Part shown: positions 19,341 through 23,115 of the stretch, one piece after another
Position numbering within the stretch: position 1 is the first letter of the stretch
Layout of the letters: every line of letters begins with the position of its first letter
Assembly: GCA_001871685.1 (NCBI GenBank)
Contig: MNVK01000065.1
Location: 1 to 23,115, forward strand
Length of the DNA: 23,115 bases
From: Nitrospirae bacterium CG1_02_44_142
GTDB taxonomy: Bacteria > Nitrospirota > Thermodesulfovibrionia > Thermodesulfovibrionales > UBA1546
Direction: 5' to 3'
The notes under the pieces: model-generated
Seen by the model: the letters and a program-made list of their open reading frames with translations, nothing else
What the model was told of the DNA's origin: nothing
Databases searched by the model: none
Made by a program: the position numbers and the translations under genes

Positions 19341-21893
19341 GTGAATTTATCACTCTTTCAAAGACCCAGCAGATACATAGATAACGAGATAAACTCTCTC
19401 AGAAAAGAGGCGGAGATTAGGGTCGCCCTGGCCTTTCCTGACATATATGACATCGGGATGTCGCACCTCGGGCTGAGAATCCTCTATAAGATAATCAATG
19501 ACCTTCCATACGCCTCCGCTGAAAGGGCCTTCCATCCATGGCTTGATCTGGAAGAGGAGATGAGGAATAAGGGAATTCCCCTTTCTTCCCTTGAAACAGG
19601 CAGGCCGCTCAGGGATTTTGATATTGTCGGATTCAGTCTTCAGTATGAACTTTCATACACAACTGTCCTTAATATGCTTTATCTCGGAGGAATCCCGATA
19701 AAGAGCGAAGAACGGGCAAAAGGGGCAAAAGACCTGCCGCTGATAATCGCAGGAGGCCCCTGCACAGTCAATCCCCTTCCAATGTCTCCTTTCATAGATG
19801 CATTTTTAATAGGTGACGGCGAAGAAGCGGTGATAGAAATTTTAGAGACATACAGGAGATGGAAAAAAGAAGGAGACGGGAAAAGGGAATCTGCCTTAAA
19901 AGCCCTTTCGGATATTGAAGGAATATTTGTTCCCTCGATTCATAATCCCCCTCCGCCCCCCTTTAGCAAAGGGGGGACGGGGGGATTTGTAGTCAAACGC
20001 CGTTATATAGACTCATTGGATTCATCCCCATATCCGGAGGCTCCGATTGTCCCATACACAGCCATTGTCCATGACAGGGTGAATGTAGAGGTATCGCGCG
20101 GCTGCACAATGGGATGCAGGTTCTGTCAGGCAGGGATGATTTACAGGCCGCTTCGTGAAAGAAGCCCTGAAAATATCCTGAAAATTGCAGGGAATTCTCT
20201 CAGGAATACGGGATACGAAGATGTCTCCTTCACATCCCTGAGCGCAGGAGATTACTCATGCCTTTTGCCTTTGATTAAGGAATTCAACCTGAGATTTTCA
20301 GATAAAAAAATCTCCCTGTCACTTCCATCCATCAGGGTTGCCGCTGTGAATCAGGATGTCTTGAAGGAGATAAAGAGCGTTAGGAAAACAGGCTTTACAA
20401 TAGCTCCTGAGGCTGCGACTGAAAGGCTGCGTAATGTCATAAACAAAGATTTCACGGAGGAAGATTATGAGAGAAGCCTTAATGCACTCTTTGAAGAAGG
20501 CTGGCAGAATCTCAAGCTGTATTATATGGTAGGGCTTCCGACCGAGACCGATGCGGATATACAGGCGATACCTGAGATGATAATGAAGGCTTTAAGAATC
20601 GCAAAAGCGCACACAGGAAGGCATGTAAAAATAAATGTGGGCGTCTCTCCATTTGTCCCAAAATCCCATACGCCGTTTCAGTGGCATGGACAGGAGAACA
20701 TTGAGGGCATAAAGAGAAAGATGAAATATCTGAAAGAGATATTCAGGAAAAAGAGATTTGAGTTTAAGGGGCACAGGGAAGATATGAGTTTTCTGGAGGC
20801 GGTTTTTGCGAGGGGAGATGAGAGGCTTGCTCCTTTAATAGAGAAGGCATGGTCTCTGGGATGCAGGCTTGACGCCTGGGGAGAGACATTTGATTTTCAG
20901 AAATGGGCTCAGGCAATGGAAGAGACGGGCATAAATGCAGCGGCATATGCGGAAAAGACTTACGGGACAGATGAAAGGCTGCCGTGGGATATTATTGATA
21001 CAGGGGTAAGCAAAGACTTCCTCTGCAAGGAATATCAGAGGGCAATTTCTGGAGAAAAGACATCTGACTGCAGAAAGGTTTGCCATGTGTGCGGGCTGAA
21101 GTGTAAAGAACAGATACAGGATACAGGATGCAGGATACAGGATGAAGAATGCAACCCCTCTCTATCCCCCCTTACTAAGGGGGGAATTAAAGGGGGGTAT
21201 CATGCATCGTGCATCATGCATCATGCATCCGGCGTCAAAATCCGTGTTGAATTCTCAAAGGCAGGTGTTTTGAAATACCTCTCCCATCTTGAACTTGTTA
21301 CAGCGATATTCCGCTCAATGAGGAGGGCAGAGATACCAATGAGGTATTCGCAGGGATTTCATCCATCGCCGAAAGTGTCTTTCGGGCCTGCCCTCGGCGT
21401 GGGCATAGCAGGCCTCAGAGAATACTTTGATATGGAGATAACACCTCCGTTTGATATAGACTATTTTATACTGGGGATGAATTCTGTTCTGCCGGAAGGC
21501 TTAAAAATAAATGACGCAGCCTCCATTCCTGACAAAGAGCCGTCCCTGAGCAGTTTCATATCGCGGTACGAATACGAGATAAAGTGCAAGTACCCGGCGT
21601 TAATAAGTGTCATTGCGAAGGACAGAGTCCTGAAACAATCCCAAGACGAGATTGCTTTGCTTTCGGCGCGCAATGACAAGCAAAAGAATCAGAATAACAA
21701 TAATATTGAAGACATCAAGGCGCTTGATAGAGAAACAGTCAGATTGACGCTTGTTGACGCAAAGGATAAAAAACCAAAGCTCAGCGAGATACTCCCTGAG
21801 ATATTCGGTGTATCATATAAAGAACTTGATATAACAAGGGCTGCGATGTACGGCTGGAAGGGCGAATGGTCGCTGCCTCTGGAAAGGAATTAA
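19341..21893 (+). CDS. B12-binding-type radical SAM protein fused to a DUF2344 domain (TIGR03960/TIGR03936)
   Basis: An 850-residue, two-part protein starting at a GTG. Residues about 20-200 form a cobalamin-binding-like domain (LAFPDIYDIGMSHLGLRILY; IIAGGPCTVNPLPMSPFIDAFLIGDGEEA). The radical SAM core follows, with SRGCTMGCRFCQAG (CxxxCxxC for the [4Fe-4S] cluster, near 255). From about residue 633 on is the DUF2344/TIGR03936 domain (VKIRVEFSKAGVLKYLSHLE, SQGFHPSPKVSFGPALGVG). The protein is widespread but its substrate is not established. It commonly precedes an RNase E/G gene, as here (2-base gap), hinting at an RNA-related role. Two C/G palindromes, two tandem repeats and one GTCATTGCGAG element are all read in frame; three of these are stacked in the linker between the two parts. 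Confidence 0.93.
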   Translation: MNLSLFQRPSRYIDNEINSLRKEAEIRVALAFPDIYDIGMSHLGLRILYKIINDLPYASAERAFHPWLDLEEEMRNKGIPLSSLETGRPLRDFDIVGFSLQYELSYTTVLNMLYLGGIPIKSEERAKGAKDLPLIIAGGPCTVNPLPMSPFIDAFLIGDGEEAVIEILETYRRWKKEGDGKRESALKALSDIEGIFVPSIHNPPPPPFSKGGTGGFVVKRRYIDSLDSSPYPEAPIVPYTAIVHDRVNVEVSRGCTMGCRFCQAGMIYRPLRERSPENILKIAGNSLRNTGYEDVSFTSLSAGDYSCLLPLIKEFNLRFSDKKISLSLPSIRVAAVNQDVLKEIKSVRKTGFTIAPEAATERLRNVINKDFTEEDYERSLNALFEEGWQNLKLYYMVGLPTETDADIQAIPEMIMKALRIAKAHTGRHVKINVGVSPFVPKSHTPFQWHGQENIEGIKRKMKYLKEIFRKKRFEFKGHREDMSFLEAVFARGDERLAPLIEKAWSLGCRLDAWGETFDFQKWAQAMEETGINAAAYAEKTYGTDERLPWDIIDTGVSKDFLCKEYQRAISGEKTSDCRKVCHVCGLKCKEQIQDTGCRIQDEECNPSLSPLTKGGIKGGYHASCIMHHASGVKIRVEFSKAGVLKYLSHLELVTAIFRSMRRAEIPMRYSQGFHPSPKVSFGPALGVGIAGLREYFDMEITPPFDIDYFILGMNSVLPEGLKINDAASIPDKEPSLSSFISRYEYEIKCKYPALISVIAKDRVLKQSQDEIALLSARNDKQKNQNNNNIEDIKALDRETVRLTLVDAKDKKPKLSEILPEIFGVSYKELDITRAAMYGWKGEWSLPLERN
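19944..19987. repeat. C/G-rich palindromic repeat, copy E (radical SAM gene)
   Basis: AATCCCCC and GGGGGATT arms around CCCCCCTTTAGCAAAGGGGGG. It reads NPPPPPFSKGGTGGF, between the B12-binding-like domain and the radical SAM core. Confidence 0.92.
21111..21146. repeat. Tandem CAGGATA/CAGGATG repeat in the domain linker
   Basis: Four to five copies of a 7-8-base unit (A)CAGGAT(A/G), read in frame as QIQDTGCRIQD. First of three adjacent repeats in the linker before the DUF2344 domain. Confidence 0.85.
21154..21200. repeat. C/G-rich palindromic repeat, copy F (domain linker)
   Basis: Core CCCCCCTTACTAAGGGGGG with outer ACCCCTC and AGGGGGGT arms. It reads NPSLSPLTKGGIKGGY. Its spacer type (AATTAAAGG) matches copy A rather than B, C and E. 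Confidence 0.9.
21199..21230. repeat. Tandem ATGCATC/GTGCATC repeat in the domain linker
   Basis: Four copies of (A/G)TGCATC(A), read in frame as HASCIMHHAS directly after palindromic copy F and before VKIRVEFSKAG of the DUF2344 domain. Confidence 0.85.
21609..21677. repeat. GTCATTGCGAG-family repeat inside the DUF2344 coding region
   Basis: GTCATTGCG (21609-21617) and CGCAATGAC (21669-21677) are exact inverted arms. CAATCCC and GAGATTG mark the inner arms, as in the intergenic copy at 3022-3103. It reads in frame as VIAKDRVLKQSQDEIALLSA followed by RND, extending the C-terminal domain without a stop. Confidence 0.88.
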
Positions 21894-21895
21894 AT

Positions 21896-23115
21896 ATGGT
21901 TAGCGAAATCCTGATTAATGCAACACACGAAGAAATAAGGGTGGCTCTCCTTGAAGGCGGGCAGGTGATTGAATTCTATGTTGAAAGAAAGCGTGATGCA
22001 AGCCTGGTCGGCAATATCTACAAGGGAAAGGTTGTAAAGATACTTCCAGGAATGCAGTCCGCCTTTATTGATATCGGGCTTGAAAGGGCGGCATTTCTTT
22101 ATGTTGCCGACATAAGGACTGACATTGAAGAATATGCGCCTTTTCTTGAAGAAGAAGAAAAAGGCGATTCCGTTGAGTTTGTCTCTCACAAAGGCAGGTC
22201 GGATCTTTCCATAGAAGAGCTTCTTCAGCCCGGGCAGGAAATTATTGTCCATGTCTCAAAAGACCCTATCGGCAGCAAAGGCGCGCGCGTGACGTCATAC
22301 ATCACGCTGCCCGGCCGCTATCTGGTGCTTATGCCGAATGTTGAGCATGTAGGTATTTCAAGGAGAATTGCCGATGAGCAGGAGAGGATGCGGTTAAAGG
22401 CAATCGCAGAAACAATAAAGCCTAAAGGTTACGGGCTTATAATCAGAACTGCCAGCGAAAGATGCAGTGAAGAAGAACTGAAAAAGGATTTGGATTTTCT
22501 TATTCTGCTGTGGGAAAACATACAGAGGAAAAAAGAAAAGGCAGCAGCGCCTTCGCTGCTTTACAGCGACCTGGACCTTGTGTTCAGGAGCGTCAGAGAC
22601 CTGCTTACGCATAATGTTGAAAGGCTTGTTATTGACTCTGCCGAGGAGTATGAAAAGATAAAGGAATTTGTTAAGACATATTTCCCGAAACTCCTTGATA
22701 AGATAGTTTTTTATGAAGGACCGGAGCCGATATTGGATGCCTTCGGTGTAGAGATTGATATCTCAAGGGCGCTTGGCAGAAGGGTCTGGCTGAAGTCAGG
22801 CGGGTATATCGTTATTGACCAGATGGAGGCGATGACTGTAATAGACGTCAATACAGGGAAGTTTGTCGGCAAGGACGATTTGGAAGACACAATATTAAAG
22901 ACAAATCTTGAGGCGGTAAAGGAGATAGCATACCAGATAAGGCTGAGGAATCTCGGCGGGATAATAGTAGTTGATTTCATTGATATGGAAAAACCTGAGA
23001 ACAGAGAAAAGGTCTTTAATGCATTTGTTGAGGCGATGAAAAAAGACAGGGCAAAAAACACAATCCTGCATATATCAGAACTGGGGCTTATACAGATGAC
23101 CAGGAAGCGTGTGAG
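21896..23115 (+). CDS. rng: Ribonuclease E/G family protein (partial, runs off the right edge)
   Basis: The first 406 codons of a single-strand endoribonuclease that matures rRNA and degrades mRNA. The S1 RNA-binding domain contains VGNIYKGKVVKILPGMQSAFIDIG (about 38-61), followed after an acidic insertion (FLEEEEKGD) by VHVSKDPIGSKGARVTSYITLPGRYLVLMP. The DNase I-like catalytic domain has TVIDVNTGKF and IIVVDFIDM, carrying the two Mg2+-binding aspartates (equivalent to Asp303 and Asp346 of E. coli RNase E). The frame ends at TRKRV, just before the expected zinc-link region. The ATG is 2 bases after the radical SAM stop with AAGGA about 7 bases upstream, so the two are probably one operon. 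RNase G versus a longer RNase E cannot be decided from this fragment. Confidence 0.96.
   Translation, partial: MVSEILINATHEEIRVALLEGGQVIEFYVERKRDASLVGNIYKGKVVKILPGMQSAFIDIGLERAAFLYVADIRTDIEEYAPFLEEEEKGDSVEFVSHKGRSDLSIEELLQPGQEIIVHVSKDPIGSKGARVTSYITLPGRYLVLMPNVEHVGISRRIADEQERMRLKAIAETIKPKGYGLIIRTASERCSEEELKKDLDFLILLWENIQRKKEKAAAPSLLYSDLDLVFRSVRDLLTHNVERLVIDSAEEYEKIKEFVKTYFPKLLDKIVFYEGPEPILDAFGVEIDISRALGRRVWLKSGGYIVIDQMEAMTVIDVNTGKFVGKDDLEDTILKTNLEAVKEIAYQIRLRNLGGIIVVDFIDMEKPENREKVFNAFVEAMKKDRAKNTILHISELGLIQMTRKRV

Noticed and set aside
21111..21230. Stacked repeats looking like a CRISPR array or integron sites
   Set aside because: The units are 7-8 bases without unique spacers, they lie inside an open reading frame, and the palindrome belongs to a family dispersed in other genes. 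No cas or integron cassette features are nearby.

Overview
The window reads as a chromosomal segment of a Gram-negative, LPS-making bacterium. It resembles Nitrospirota or a related deep-branching lineage, but that assignment is inference. It rests on a Kdo gene cluster (kdsB-pyrG-kdsA-kdsD), the pairing of a two-domain radical SAM/DUF2344 gene with an RNase E/G gene, and the dense C/G-rich palindromes and 'GTCATTGCGAG' repeats often seen in such genomes. No rRNA, tRNA or CRISPR array was found, and no stretch over 300 bases lacks a gene.

Layout, left to right. 1-186: decayed N-terminus of a tyrosine recombinase ending in half a palindromic repeat. 234-2948 (-): three-domain acyl-CoA/ACP synthetase, acyl carrier and acyltransferase protein. 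2949-3219: intergenic, with a full 82-base palindromic repeat and two promoters. 3220-3543 (+): hisI. 3714-5991 (-): an unrecognised overlapping gene pair, one member carrying a clear PD-(D/E)XK nuclease signature; this is the best candidate for an undescribed system. 6045-10311 (-): the kdsB-pyrG-kdsA-kdsD operon. 10388-12325 (+): a PriA homologue whose helicase motifs are all replaced. 12329-15202 (-): an operon of a CoaE-RibF fusion, a U32/TrhP-like protein and a membrane protein. 15307-15834 (-): GNAT acetyltransferase. 15982-18856: a controller-endonuclease-methyltransferase cassette. 19008-19262 (-): small basic protein. 19341-23115 (+): radical SAM/DUF2344 fusion and the 5' part of an RNase E/G gene.

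Housekeeping operons (Kdo and CTP supply, CoA and flavin cofactors, tRNA modification, RNA decay) are interrupted by two AT-rich accessory cassettes that look like DNA-targeting defence modules. The restriction-modification cassette has its own divergent promoters and an operator-like palindrome. The nuclease pair has no evident promoter and sits just downstream of kdsD, so it may be read through from the Kdo operon.

A second theme is repeat invasion of genes. Six copies of one C/G-rich palindrome, one copy of a second palindrome family and six short tandem repeats lie in frame inside otherwise conserved enzymes, mostly at domain linkers or loops. Several housekeeping genes also have a -10 hexamer about 5-15 bases before the start codon and no Shine-Dalgarno sequence, which suggests leaderless or near-leaderless transcripts.
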